From Nostocales cyanobacterium HT-58-2 (GTDB lineage Bacteria; Cyanobacteriota; Cyanobacteriia; Cyanobacteriales; Nostocaceae): a DNA stretch of 64,000 nucleotides. Below are positions 1 to 9,025 of this stretch, one piece after another. The first letter of the stretch is position 1. The number at the start of each line of letters is the position of its first letter. The translations under genes were made by a program, and so were the position numbers. The stretch is taken from positions 1,117,001 to 1,181,000 of the forward strand of contig CP019636.1 in NCBI GenBank assembly GCA_002163975.1, given 5' to 3'. The notes below the pieces were generated by a model. It was not told where the DNA came from. It searched no databases and saw only the letters and a program-made list of their open reading frames with translations.

Positions 1-2172
1 AAATACAAGCAACAAGGATGCCAGATCATATTGGGCGATTTAAGAGATGAAGAATCGCTTATGAATTTGGTTGCTGGAGCTGAATTTGTTTTTCATTGTG
101 CAGCATTAACAGGTAGTTTTTCTTGGCAAGAAGCACATGAAGTCAATGTGGAGGGGACTCGGAAGCTGGCACTAGCAGCTGCCAAGTCAGGTTGTAAAAG
201 ATTTATACACGTCAGCTCCATAGCTGTATATACTGGTGCAGCACTTAAGGGAGAAGTTTATACAGAGGAGCTGAAACTCCAGGAAACTTCAACGATGGAG
301 CTATACTGCTTGTCAAAATTACGTGCCGAGATAGCCCTTAAGGAAGTTGCTGAAAAGCACGATTTAGAGTACGTAATATTACGCCCTACCTGTGTATATG
401 GTCCGGCAGTACCTTCATATACTCTAGCTCCTTTGAATGCAATTCAAAAAAGACAACCAATTCTTTTAAAAGGTGGAGAAGGACTATTAGATGTTGTATA
501 TGTAGATGATGTTGTTAAAGCTATGCTTCTAGCAGCTCATTCTCCTAAAGCCACTGGAGAAATCTTCAATGTTGGAGGAGAGACTGTCACATTCAAAGAA
601 CTTTATTCTTATTATGGTCGGATGCTGCAACGACCTGTTCGACATATTTCTCCAGCAATGGCGAATGTTGTTGTGAGCCTATTTAGTTTACAAAATAGAG
701 AATCTGGAAAAAGTCTAAAGTGGTATTTTGAACGACAAGAAAAATCAGAAGAATATCCATCCACAAAAGCAAAGAAATTGTTAGGTTATACTCCACAAGT
801 TCCTCTTATAGTAGGTATGTTAAAGACAGAACTGTGGCTTCAAGCTAATGGGTATATTCCTTCAAAACGTCACATTTTTCGGGGTGTAATTTCAGATTAC
901 AGGTTCTCTCCTTGTGCAGTAGTTCACCCTACTACAGAAGAAGAAATAGTCCAAATTATTCAAGAAGCAGCACAACAAGGTCTTAAGGTTAGAGCTATAG
1001 GCTCTCTACACTCTCTTACTCCTATACCTTCAACAGAAGGTATCTGCATTGTTCTTGATAAATATAAAAATGTTCTAAGCATTAAAGGTTCCCTAGTAAC
1101 TGTACAAGCAGGGATAAAGATTTGGGAGCTAAACGAAATTTTGGCAAAACATAACTTAGCATTACCTATAATAGGAGCAATTGATAAACAAACAGTTTCT
1201 GGAGCTATTGCCACAGGTACTCATGGTGGTTCCTTATATTATAAAAGTCTAAGTGGTTACGTTTATGCTTTAAGGATAGTTAGAGCCGACGGTAGTGTTG
1301 TAGAAGTTGATAGCTCACAAGACATCTTCAATGCAATAGCTATTTCAATGGGATTGTTGGGAATTATCTCTACCGTCACATTTACGTGTGTTCCAGCGTT
1401 TTCTTTACAATCCAAGAGCTATGCCATACCAATGGATGAATTACTCCAAAAATTTGGCGATATCCATCAAAACAATAAGTATGTAAACATAAGATATAGA
1501 CCTATTACTGACAATGCTCATATTCTATTAATAAATCCAGCACTGGAAGTGCTCCAGGAAAATCGAGGATGGCAACCTGTTGTAAAGACTAAAATGGAGC
1601 GAAGGTTGAGCAAAATATGGGGCACAACATGGCTGCGTATTTTTGGCTCTTATAAATTGAATTGGCTTCAACGATGGAATACAAAACAAAATGAAGGAAC
1701 AGTGCACCTTTGCCCATCTGGTCGAAGCGATTTTGTATTAACTCATTTTGATGCCACGCTTGACGATCCAATTCCATTGTCTGACATAGAGATTGCCATT
1801 CCATATTCGCAAGTATGTGCTGCACTCACTGTCATCCGAAATCACTATCATAAAACTCAGAAATACCCTTACATCTACATCCAGATACGTTGTTGTGCTG
1901 AAGAAGATTTTTGGTTAAGTCCTTCCTATAGACAATCTATTTGCTGGTTAGAATTTTGGGAATATCCCTGTACAGGTAAATTATTTGAGGAAATTATTGA
2001 ATTACTTAAGCCCTTTAATTTTCGTTGCCACTGGGGTAAGGAAATACCCATAGACCAAGAATATCTAAAACAACAATATGAAAAATGGCATAACTTTATT
2101 CAAATCCGCCAAGAGTGGGACTCAAAGAGGATGTTTTCCAATCCTTGCTTAGACAAATATTTTGAATTATAA
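1..2172 (+). CDS. SDR (NAD-dependent epimerase/dehydratase)-FAD oxidase fusion protein, 5'-truncated by window edge
   Basis: The reading frame is open from the first base (a TTG at 31 is not a convincing start), so the N-terminal Rossmann glycine motif lies outside the window. Numbering from the codon at 31, residues 1-265 are an extended-SDR/3-beta-HSD-like domain with the catalytic pair Y92-x-x-x-K96 (YCLSK). Residues about 285-713 are a VAO-type FAD oxidase of the ALO/gulonolactone-oxidase kind, with an FAD-binding segment VRAIGSLHSLTPI and GAIATGTHGG. SDR and ALO-type enzymes are normally separate proteins; together they resemble the chemistry of the DprE1/DprE2 epimerase pair, but that is inference. 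The first gene of a + strand glycan cluster. Substrate unknown; a soluble location is likely because no membrane segment is seen. Confidence 0.8.
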   Translation, partial: KYKQQGCQIILGDLRDEESLMNLVAGAEFVFHCAALTGSFSWQEAHEVNVEGTRKLALAAAKSGCKRFIHVSSIAVYTGAALKGEVYTEELKLQETSTMELYCLSKLRAEIALKEVAEKHDLEYVILRPTCVYGPAVPSYTLAPLNAIQKRQPILLKGGEGLLDVVYVDDVVKAMLLAAHSPKATGEIFNVGGETVTFKELYSYYGRMLQRPVRHISPAMANVVVSLFSLQNRESGKSLKWYFERQEKSEEYPSTKAKKLLGYTPQVPLIVGMLKTELWLQANGYIPSKRHIFRGVISDYRFSPCAVVHPTTEEEIVQIIQEAAQQGLKVRAIGSLHSLTPIPSTEGICIVLDKYKNVLSIKGSLVTVQAGIKIWELNEILAKHNLALPIIGAIDKQTVSGAIATGTHGGSLYYKSLSGYVYALRIVRADGSVVEVDSSQDIFNAIAISMGLLGIISTVTFTCVPAFSLQSKSYAIPMDELLQKFGDIHQNNKYVNIRYRPITDNAHILLINPALEVLQENRGWQPVVKTKMERRLSKIWGTTWLRIFGSYKLNWLQRWNTKQNEGTVHLCPSGRSDFVLTHFDATLDDPIPLSDIEIAIPYSQVCAALTVIRNHYHKTQKYPYIYIQIRCCAEEDFWLSPSYRQSICWLEFWEYPCTGKLFEEIIELLKPFNFRCHWGKEIPIDQEYLKQQYEKWHNFIQIRQEWDSKRMFSNPCLDKYFEL

Positions 2173-2316
2173 AGTCAGCCTTGTTAAAAAAAATGATTAA
2201 ATTTCTGATATTTGACAGAAGATTCTCTCTACTAGCTACAAGATAACAGCAACATAACTTATCCAGCCGAGATACTGATATTTACTAAATAACACAAAAC
2301 AAATAGATCTGAACTT

Positions 2317-3543
2317 ATGACAACATTGCAACCATCTTTAGCTCGAAAAGAAAAGTTTGTGATTAATATTGTGACTTTAGGTTCTGGTGGAGGACATTAT
2401 GCCTCATGTAATGCAATATGTTCAATTTTTGAGCAGAGCAACACCCCTTACTTAATTAGGGTTATTGATGCAGGCGAAATAATGAATGGTCTAGCAAAAC
2501 AAAAAAAGATAGTGGATATCTACAACCTATTGGGAAGCAGAGTAGAGGATGTTTATGCCTGGTTGCAAAAAAATAACTGGACATGGCTTCAATTGCTGAA
2601 GATGCGCCTAGACAAATTACTTGCCAAACTGAATTACAGTGTTATGGTAAAGGTTACTGAAGAATACTGTCGTGAGCAACACCCAGATTTGGTAGTTTCT
2701 ATAGTGCCGTGTATTAGCAAAGTACTATGGGAAGGTGTACAGAGGGTAAAGCCAGGCACTCCTTTAGTGACTATTGTGACAGATTTTGCTGATTGCCCAC
2801 CTGGGTTGTGGATCGAACCAGAAACAGGAAATTATTTTGTCTGTGGAACTGAAAAAGCAGTAGAACAAGCTCGTTCTTTGGGAGTGAAAGAAGAGCGAAT
2901 CATCAAAACATCGGGAATGCTAATTCACCCCCGCTTCTATGAACCGATAGAGTGCGATCGCCGTGCTGAAAGACAAAAATTGGGTTTAGATCCAGACCGT
3001 CTGACTGGACTGGTGATGTTTGGCGGCAATGGTTCCAAAGTTATGCTGGAAATTGCTAAGCGTCTGGAGTGTTTCAGAGAAAAGCTACAACTTATCTTTA
3101 TTTGCGGACGCAATGAAGAATTAGCCAAAGCTCTACGCGAAAGCCAAGGTATTCAGAAGCGGTTTGTCATCACCTTCACTCAGGATGTTCCTTACTATAT
3201 GCATCTTTCCGACTTTTTTATTGGCAAACCTGGTCCTGGTTGCATCAGCGAAGCACTAGCTATGAAACTACCTGTGATTGTGGAACGTAATTGGTTAACA
3301 CTAATACAGGAACGATACAACACTGATTGGATTCAACAGAAGCAGGTAGGCTTAGTTATCCCCAGTTTTCACAATGTTGCTCAAGCGGTTGAGCAGTTTT
3401 TCAATCCCGAAACTTTTTCTCACTACCGTGCCAAAGTTGCTGCAATAAACAATCGTGCCGTGTTTGAAGTTACTCATATTTTGCAGCAGATTCTTGCCAA
3501 TAGCTACAACACAACAGTGGCAGAACTCATGGAGCAGAGGTAG
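2317..3543 (+). CDS. MGDG synthase-like glycosyltransferase (GT28 family)
   Basis: A 408-residue protein. The N-terminus carries the GSGGGHYAS loop (residues 22-30) typical of MGDG synthase and processive diacylglycerol glucosyltransferases, and the C-terminal half has the GT28 nucleotide-sugar motif GKPGPGCISEALA. The expected reaction is transfer of a hexose from a UDP-sugar to a lipid acceptor at the membrane surface. No transmembrane helix is evident, so it is probably peripheral. No clear Shine-Dalgarno precedes the ATG, but the frame has no better start. Its stop overlaps the next start by one base (TAGTG), implying co-translation with the exporter. True cyanobacterial MGlcDG synthase is a different family, so this is likely a specialised glycolipid or natural-product glycosyltransferase. 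Confidence 0.75.
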   Translation: MTTLQPSLARKEKFVINIVTLGSGGGHYASCNAICSIFEQSNTPYLIRVIDAGEIMNGLAKQKKIVDIYNLLGSRVEDVYAWLQKNNWTWLQLLKMRLDKLLAKLNYSVMVKVTEEYCREQHPDLVVSIVPCISKVLWEGVQRVKPGTPLVTIVTDFADCPPGLWIEPETGNYFVCGTEKAVEQARSLGVKEERIIKTSGMLIHPRFYEPIECDRRAERQKLGLDPDRLTGLVMFGGNGSKVMLEIAKRLECFREKLQLIFICGRNEELAKALRESQGIQKRFVITFTQDVPYYMHLSDFFIGKPGPGCISEALAMKLPVIVERNWLTLIQERYNTDWIQQKQVGLVIPSFHNVAQAVEQFFNPETFSHYRAKVAAINNRAVFEVTHILQQILANSYNTTVAELMEQR

Positions 3544-5111
3544 TGACAGCAATAAATCAAGATCGTGATAAAGCTATCACACTGGTAGCAATGTCTTTTG
3601 TCATCTTCATGACTAATACTAATGATACTAGCTTGAATGTAGCACTTCTCCAGATTCAAACAAGTTTTGGTTCTAGCGTATCAGGATTGCAATGGATTAT
3701 TAACGCATACATCCTACCTGCTGCTAGTTTAGTGCTGACTAGTGGCACATTTGGAGATATTTATGGGCGCAAGCAGGTTTTTCTTACAGGAGTGCTTATC
3801 TTTACAATTGCCTCTATAGTTTGTGGCTTTGCTCCCAATGTAAGTATTTTGATTGCTGGGCGAATTTTTCAAGGCGTCGGCGCTGCTGCATTAATGCCAA
3901 CTTCTCTGTCTATTCTTACTCATACTTTCCCTGAACCAAAACAGAGAACTAAAGCGATCGCCATTTGGTCTGCGGTATCAGGACTTGCCATCATTGTTGG
4001 ACCTGTTCTTGGTGGATTACTTGTAGATATCTTCGGGTGGCAGAGTATATTTTTTATGAATGTACCGTTAGGCATAATCGCCTTTGCTATCACTTCTGGT
4101 TCTGTTCAGGAAACCAGAAATCTGAAGAAGCAGAGTATAGATCTGCCAGGTTTGTTGCTCAGTATAGTTTTCCTGGTTTCGCTCACTAATGCACTCACTG
4201 AGGCTAACACTGGGTTATGGCGATCGCCGCTTATTGTTTGGTTGTTGGCAATTGCTGGATTCAGCTTTGTAGCATTTTTAGTTGTGGAGCTATATAGCAA
4301 CCACCCGATACTACCACTCAAGTTGTTTAAAAACCCAACTTTCACTGTAGTAAATATTGCCCAGATTATAGTATTCTTCACTTTCACTGGTTTGCTTTTT
4401 GTTTTCAGCTTATTCCTACAGCAAGTACAGGGATACTCGACGGTAGAGACTGGTGTCCGCTTCCTGCCCTTGAATATATGTTTTGTGATCGCATTGCTCG
4501 CTTCTGGATGGTTTGCTACTAAACTAGGATGGCGTTTTACCATCGCCGCAGGAATGATTGTAGCAGGTGTAATTACCTTGTCGTTTCTCCGCGTCAATGC
4601 CAATACTGAGTATGCATCAGTTCTGTGGATGCTTATGATTTCAGGTTTTGGTGGAGGCTTAACACTTGCGCCCATCACAGCAGCAGCTATGAGTTCTGTC
4701 TCCTCGGATCAAACGGGAATCGCCTCAGCAGTACTTACTACTAGTAATCGGTTCGGTGGTGTCTTAGGAATTGCTCTACAAGGAACAATTCTCAAGCAAT
4801 GGCTAGCTTCAGATTTGACGCGATCGCTTTCTACTTGGAATTTACCCTCGCACCTCCAAAACCAACTAATCGCTGAGGTTTTGCAAAATGGAGCTAAAGT
4901 TCCCATTAACCTCCCAGCAAACATTGCTCCCTTAGCTTTACGTCAAGCAATTAATAGTGCCTTTGTCTCAGGTCTACACGCAGTTGTGCTGGTAGCTAGT
5001 ACTGCCCTGCTAGTTGGGGCATTGTTGATTGTGGTATTTGTTCGATCCAATTTTAAGCAAGTTAACAAGAATTCCCCTGTTTCTATAAGTAATAGAACAA
5101 ACTATGAGTAA
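3543..5111 (+). CDS. DHA2-family MFS exporter (EmrB/QacA type, 14 TM)
   Basis: A 522-residue polytopic membrane protein with the DHA2 pattern: the N-terminal NDTSLNVAL motif in TM1, motif A-like GTFGDIYGRKQVF near residues 62-75 and a motif C-like GPVLGG segment. It starts at GTG and overlaps the upstream stop by 1 nt, so export is coupled to the glycosyltransferase. The family uses the proton gradient to expel amphiphiles or lipids. The most likely role here is moving the glycolipid or metabolite made by the cluster across the inner membrane. A decayed copy of the same C-terminus occurs at 10796-10909, which shows the locus once held a second paralogue. Confidence 0.85.
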   Translation: MTAINQDRDKAITLVAMSFVIFMTNTNDTSLNVALLQIQTSFGSSVSGLQWIINAYILPAASLVLTSGTFGDIYGRKQVFLTGVLIFTIASIVCGFAPNVSILIAGRIFQGVGAAALMPTSLSILTHTFPEPKQRTKAIAIWSAVSGLAIIVGPVLGGLLVDIFGWQSIFFMNVPLGIIAFAITSGSVQETRNLKKQSIDLPGLLLSIVFLVSLTNALTEANTGLWRSPLIVWLLAIAGFSFVAFLVVELYSNHPILPLKLFKNPTFTVVNIAQIIVFFTFTGLLFVFSLFLQQVQGYSTVETGVRFLPLNICFVIALLASGWFATKLGWRFTIAAGMIVAGVITLSFLRVNANTEYASVLWMLMISGFGGGLTLAPITAAAMSSVSSDQTGIASAVLTTSNRFGGVLGIALQGTILKQWLASDLTRSLSTWNLPSHLQNQLIAEVLQNGAKVPINLPANIAPLALRQAINSAFVSGLHAVVLVASTALLVGALLIVVFVRSNFKQVNKNSPVSISNRTNYE

Positions 5112-5200
5112 ATTTTTTAGGCTGTTAAGCAATTTTGTATTGCGAATATCTATAGTCGGGCTGTTTCAGTTTCATCAATTTGAAAAATACTACCTATCCT

Positions 5201-5246
5201 AATTTGGTATTAAGTAATATCTAGAAAAAATCATCTAATACCAATT
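5201..5246. repeat. Short inverted repeat in a 325-bp gene-free spacer
   Basis: Arms AATTTGGTATTA and TAATACCAATT, differing by one base, flank 23 bp. The TTGGTATTA-type palindrome resembles short interspersed repeats common in filamentous cyanobacteria. The rest of the 5112-5436 spacer is AT-rich with no credible ORF. It should hold the epimerase promoter, but no strong -35/-10 pair is obvious. Confidence 0.4.
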
Positions 5247-5436
5247 CTCCAAAATTCGGCAACAGATTCAACTTCAGAAAACCTTGTAAAGCATAGCTTT
5301 ATTAATTTCGATTTTTGAATTTTGATTGATATAACTCATCTAACTCTGGTGAAAAGTAGGCAAAAGCAAAAGTTAAGGCTCAACTTTAGACTTTAAAACA
5401 CTGACAAATTTCTATTTCATTACTGAGGACAGAGTT

Positions 5437-6501
5437 ATGAATATCGTTTTAGTAACAGGTTCTGCAGGATTGATTGGTTCTGAATCAGTTCGCTTCTTTT
5501 GTGAACGGAGCTTCACAGTTGTTGGCATTGACAACAATATGCGACAGGTTTTCTTTGGCGAGGATGCATCAACAGAATGGAGTCGTGATCGTCTTTTAGA
5601 GAATTATGGCGATCAATATATCCACCATAACGTTGACATTCGCAACCATGAAGCAATTTCCCACATATTTCAGACCTATGGTAAAGATATAAGTCTGATC
5701 ATTCATACTGCCGCTCAACCTTCCCACGATTGGGCAGCTAGTGACCCTTACACCGACTTTACAGTCAATGCTAATGGCACCTTAGTGTTACTAGAGAATA
5801 CCCGTCAATATTGTCCGGAAGCTGTCTTTATCTTTTGCTCTACCAATAAAGTGTATGGAGATACTCCCAATTTATTGCCACTAGTTGAGCAAGAACTACG
5901 CTGGGAAATTGAACAGATGTATCCCTACTACAAGGGTATTGATGAAACCATGAGCATTGATAACTGCAAACATTCACTGTTTGGAGCTTCTAAGGTAGCA
6001 GCAGATGTTCTTGTACAGGAATACGGTCGCTATTTCAACATGAAAACAGCTTCTTTCCGTGGGGGATGTTTGACTGGTCCCAGTCACTCTGGTACTAAAC
6101 TGCATGGCTTTTTATCCTACTTGATGAAATGTACAATCACTGGACAATCTTACCAAGTGTATGGCTATCAGGGGAAGCAGGTTCGTGATAACATTCATAG
6201 CTACGATTTAGTCAATGCTTTCTACCACTTTTATCAAGCTCCGCGTGTGGCTGAAGTTTATAACATCGGAGGTAGTCGCTTCAGTAATTGCTCGATGTTA
6301 GAAGCAATTCAACATTGTGAAGCCATAGCTGATAAAAAGCTAACTTGGAGTTATGTGGAATCAAATCGAATTGGAGATCATATCTGGTGGATTAGTAATG
6401 TACAAAAATTTAAGAATCACTATCCTAACTGGGAATTAACCTACACAGTAACAGATATTTTGAAAGAAATTTTTACTGAAAATGTGAGTCGTTGGATATA
6501 A
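5437..6501 (+). CDS. NAD-dependent nucleotide-sugar epimerase (CDP-paratose 2-epimerase-like)
   Basis: A 354-residue extended SDR. The Rossmann motif TGSAGLIGS lies at residues 7-15, the CSTNKVYGD active-site strand at 134-142 and the SDR lysine at K186. The overall pattern ([29 protein letters not shown]) fits CDP-paratose/tyvelose 2-epimerase relatives rather than GalE. The position that usually holds the catalytic Tyr of YxxxK reads F182 (FGASK). This may be a subfamily feature with the acid/base supplied elsewhere, or it may alter the activity. ATG is preceded by GAGGA at good spacing. A cytosolic enzyme, presumably supplying a modified sugar donor to the GT2 and GT39-like transferases downstream. 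Confidence 0.75.
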   Translation: MNIVLVTGSAGLIGSESVRFFCERSFTVVGIDNNMRQVFFGEDASTEWSRDRLLENYGDQYIHHNVDIRNHEAISHIFQTYGKDISLIIHTAAQPSHDWAASDPYTDFTVNANGTLVLLENTRQYCPEAVFIFCSTNKVYGDTPNLLPLVEQELRWEIEQMYPYYKGIDETMSIDNCKHSLFGASKVAADVLVQEYGRYFNMKTASFRGGCLTGPSHSGTKLHGFLSYLMKCTITGQSYQVYGYQGKQVRDNIHSYDLVNAFYHFYQAPRVAEVYNIGGSRFSNCSMLEAIQHCEAIADKKLTWSYVESNRIGDHIWWISNVQKFKNHYPNWELTYTVTDILKEIFTENVSRWI

Positions 6502-6674
6502 AGTCTAAACACGAAATTGCATAATTTTGGGATGATTTTGGAATTTGCATCAATCATAATCACTGCGTCTTCGTATCCCTACGTCAACCTCAATCATCCC
6601 ATTATTTAGCAATGTCTCTAGACGTAATAGATTTTCTATAGAAAAGTCAAGTTATTTCATCTATTTGAAATCAA

Positions 6675-7097
6675 GTGATTAACAAAACTTTGAAAAAGAA
6701 GGTATTTAGATACCTAGTATGCGGTGTCTTATCAGCTATTTTTAATGTTTTAGCTCTTGCTATCATCATTAAAGTTTTAGATGCTAAAACACCTATCATA
6801 CGTAATTTTGCTAATATTATTTCAATTGAAATATCATTGTTATTTAGTTTCTTTCTTTATAAAAAATTTGTTTGGGGAATAGAGTTATTAATAATAAAAG
6901 GTGTGACATTGCAGCAAATTTTTCGCTACCATTTGTCAGTTATGATAGCTATTGGTAGTCGAGTCTTTGTGTTTTTTCCTCTACTTGATTGGCTAGGAAT
7001 TCATTATTCAGTTAATACTTTGATAGGTATTGCTTTAGGCTCATTTATGACTTACACTATGACTGATAAATGGGTTTTCAAAAAAAATCTCAGGTAA
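6675..7097 (+). CDS. GtrA-like integral membrane protein
   Basis: A 140-residue protein with about four hydrophobic helices. The N-terminal FRYLVCGVLSAIFNVLA and the FFLYKKFVW loop match the GtrA/DPMS family, which assists flipping of undecaprenyl-phosphate-linked sugars. Translation probably begins at GTG, because no ATG occurs before the first helix. It lies immediately upstream of a GT2 domain of the polyprenyl-phosphate sugar transferase type, the classic GtrA-GtrB pairing, so a lipid-linked sugar is probably made and then flipped outwards for the GT39-like enzyme. Confidence 0.75.
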   Translation: MINKTLKKKVFRYLVCGVLSAIFNVLALAIIIKVLDAKTPIIRNFANIISIEISLLFSFFLYKKFVWGIELLIIKGVTLQQIFRYHLSVMIAIGSRVFVFFPLLDWLGIHYSVNTLIGIALGSFMTYTMTDKWVFKKNLR

Positions 7098-7183
7098 AAT
7101 ATAAATAAAAAACAAACAATATATAGCGTGGCAACATAGAACGAATCAAAATAATTAAACTTAGTAATTAGATAATAAATTCC

Positions 7184-8689
7184 ATGATTCAACAAATTTT
7201 CATTACTGAACAAACTAGCCAAGCTGTCACAACACTGGCAAACCGCGAGCAATATCGAGACCGCTACTGGCTAAAACGAGATCCAATCTGTAATGACAGG
7301 TTGCTATGGAGAGCACAAACTTTTCGTCATATGGTTCATCTTCTTCCTGAGCAAACCATTTTGGAATTAGGTTGTGGTCGAGGGCTATTTACTCGACAAT
7401 TGGCTCAAGTATCTAGAGGCGAAAATCCCATAACAGCAGTCACATTTAATCCCAATCAAGAGTTGCCTGAAGTTTTACCCTCATCAGTAAAGTTTATCAA
7501 TACAGTCCTAGAACCTGAGGCTTTGATAGGGCAAAAGTTCGACTTTATTGTGGCGATGGAACTCCTAGATGCAAACAATTGTGCATGGTTTTTGCAGAAT
7601 GTCTATGAGCTACTCAAACCAGGTGGACAAATAATTTTTTATGAGAGTAATCCTTGGAATCTAGTTCTTAAAGTACGTCGTCTAATATCCCGTTTTTTTG
7701 GTCAAAAAGACCCGCGACAACTGTTGAGCCGTTCTAAGCTTTATGAATTAATTTCTGAATTGGGTTTCATTAGAGTATTTGCCGTTTTTAACGATTTTGT
7801 TTATGCTCCACTAAATCGTCCACTGGTATGGTTACTTCGCAATCTCTCTATTTTGCTAGAGAATACTCCTTTGATTCAAACTCTAGGTGGAGCTATTCTA
7901 ATTCATGCCCAAAAGCCTCCACGTGTGGTTGAACGTTCCAGAAATTCTCTTTGCGAGCACGAACAGCTTTATAAATCTGTATCAGTAGTGATTCCTTGTC
8001 ATAACGAGGAAATGAATATTAAACCACTAATTGCGCGACTGCAAGAATTATATGGTGACTACATTTATGAAATCATCCCTGTTGATGATAATAGTAAAGA
8101 CCGAACAGGTGTAATTCTTGCTCGATTAGCGGAAGAAGATCCAAAGATTAAGCCAGTTTTTCGAACTCCACCAAATGGTGTTGGTAGAGCTATTGCAGAT
8201 GGCTATCGAGTTGCTACAGGCAAGTATATTTTGTCTATGGATTGTGACTTTCAACATCTCTTACCAGAATTAAGAGATCTATTTGATGCTGTAGCAGAAG
8301 GATATGATGTAGCAGTTGGGAGCCGCTTTTCTCGTCACAGTGTACTGCTCAATTATCCTTTGCAAAAAATTATTGCCAATCGTGGATTCCATGCCTTGGC
8401 ACAAATCTTGTTTATTCGCCATTTCCGAGATTTAACGAATAACCTCAAGCTGATGCGTCGAGAGGTAATGGAGAATCTCCAGTTAACCCAACCTGGTTTT
8501 GCTGTAAATGCAGAGACAGGGCTTCAACCACTTTTGATGGGTTATTCAATCAAAGAAGTACCCATATCTTGGATTAATCGTACTCCAGATATGGGGATAT
8601 CTTCATTTCGTTTAGTAAAAGTCGGTGGAGGGTATTGGCAAGTTTTACTTCGGCTTTGGCTTAAAACTGTATTTGGAATGAAAAGATAG
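7184..8689 (+). CDS. Fusion of SAM-dependent methyltransferase and GT2 polyprenyl-phosphate sugar transferase
   Basis: A 501-residue two-domain protein. Residues 1-245 are a class I methyltransferase with motif I ELGCGRG (61-67) and a post-motif LKPGGQIIFYE. Residues about 265-500 are a GT-A fold GT2 domain with VVIPCHNEE, VDDNS (D301/D302) and the metal-binding DCD at 353-355, closest to dolichol/undecaprenyl-phosphate mannosyl- or glucosyltransferases. The C-terminal pair of hydrophobic helices found in GtrB is short or absent. A methyltransferase fused to a DPM1-like domain suggests methylation of the sugar or lipid carrier in the same pathway; the acceptor is not predictable. Confidence 0.75.
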   Translation: MIQQIFITEQTSQAVTTLANREQYRDRYWLKRDPICNDRLLWRAQTFRHMVHLLPEQTILELGCGRGLFTRQLAQVSRGENPITAVTFNPNQELPEVLPSSVKFINTVLEPEALIGQKFDFIVAMELLDANNCAWFLQNVYELLKPGGQIIFYESNPWNLVLKVRRLISRFFGQKDPRQLLSRSKLYELISELGFIRVFAVFNDFVYAPLNRPLVWLLRNLSILLENTPLIQTLGGAILIHAQKPPRVVERSRNSLCEHEQLYKSVSVVIPCHNEEMNIKPLIARLQELYGDYIYEIIPVDDNSKDRTGVILARLAEEDPKIKPVFRTPPNGVGRAIADGYRVATGKYILSMDCDFQHLLPELRDLFDAVAEGYDVAVGSRFSRHSVLLNYPLQKIIANRGFHALAQILFIRHFRDLTNNLKLMRREVMENLQLTQPGFAVNAETGLQPLLMGYSIKEVPISWINRTPDMGISSFRLVKVGGGYWQVLLRLWLKTVFGMKR

Positions 8690-8724
8690 AACAATAAATT
8701 TGGTTTTTACAGGAGTGAATATAT

Positions 8725-8984
8725 ATGATTCGTATGCGTGACGTAGGTAATTTTGAAAAAATTGTAATGACTATATTTGTACTCGTTTCCCAAACCTTGC
8801 ACTTTTATTTCAGAAACGCTTTGATTGGATGAATAATGATATTTGTGATACAGACGAAGTTTTGGAAGTGGGTTGTGGTATTTGAGTAAATAAACTTTTT
8901 CTCAAGAGAGGTGATATCACACCATCTAATGTTGTGGACAATCATTGGATAGATAAACAAGAGTGGAATAGGCTTGGAATGTGA
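8725..8984 (+). pseudogene. Frameshifted remnant of a SAM methyltransferase
   Basis: An AGGAG box 9 nt upstream of an ATG opens MIRMRDVGNFEKIV. The protein then continues only in a second frame (DYICTRFPNLALLFQKRF ... DEVLEVGCGI), is cut by an in-frame TGA and resumes as VNKLFLKRGDI. LEVGCGI is a class I methyltransferase motif I. One frameshift plus one nonsense codon make it a relic. The intact RBS suggests that decay is fairly recent. Confidence 0.6.
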
Positions 8985-9025
8985 GAACATAATGCCAAAA
9001 TACCGACGAAGCAACAACATAGTCT

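Noticed and set aside
4106..4678. 190-aa antisense frame in the MFS exporter
   Set aside because: Typical shadow of a hydrophobic membrane protein gene; no RBS and no recognisable family.
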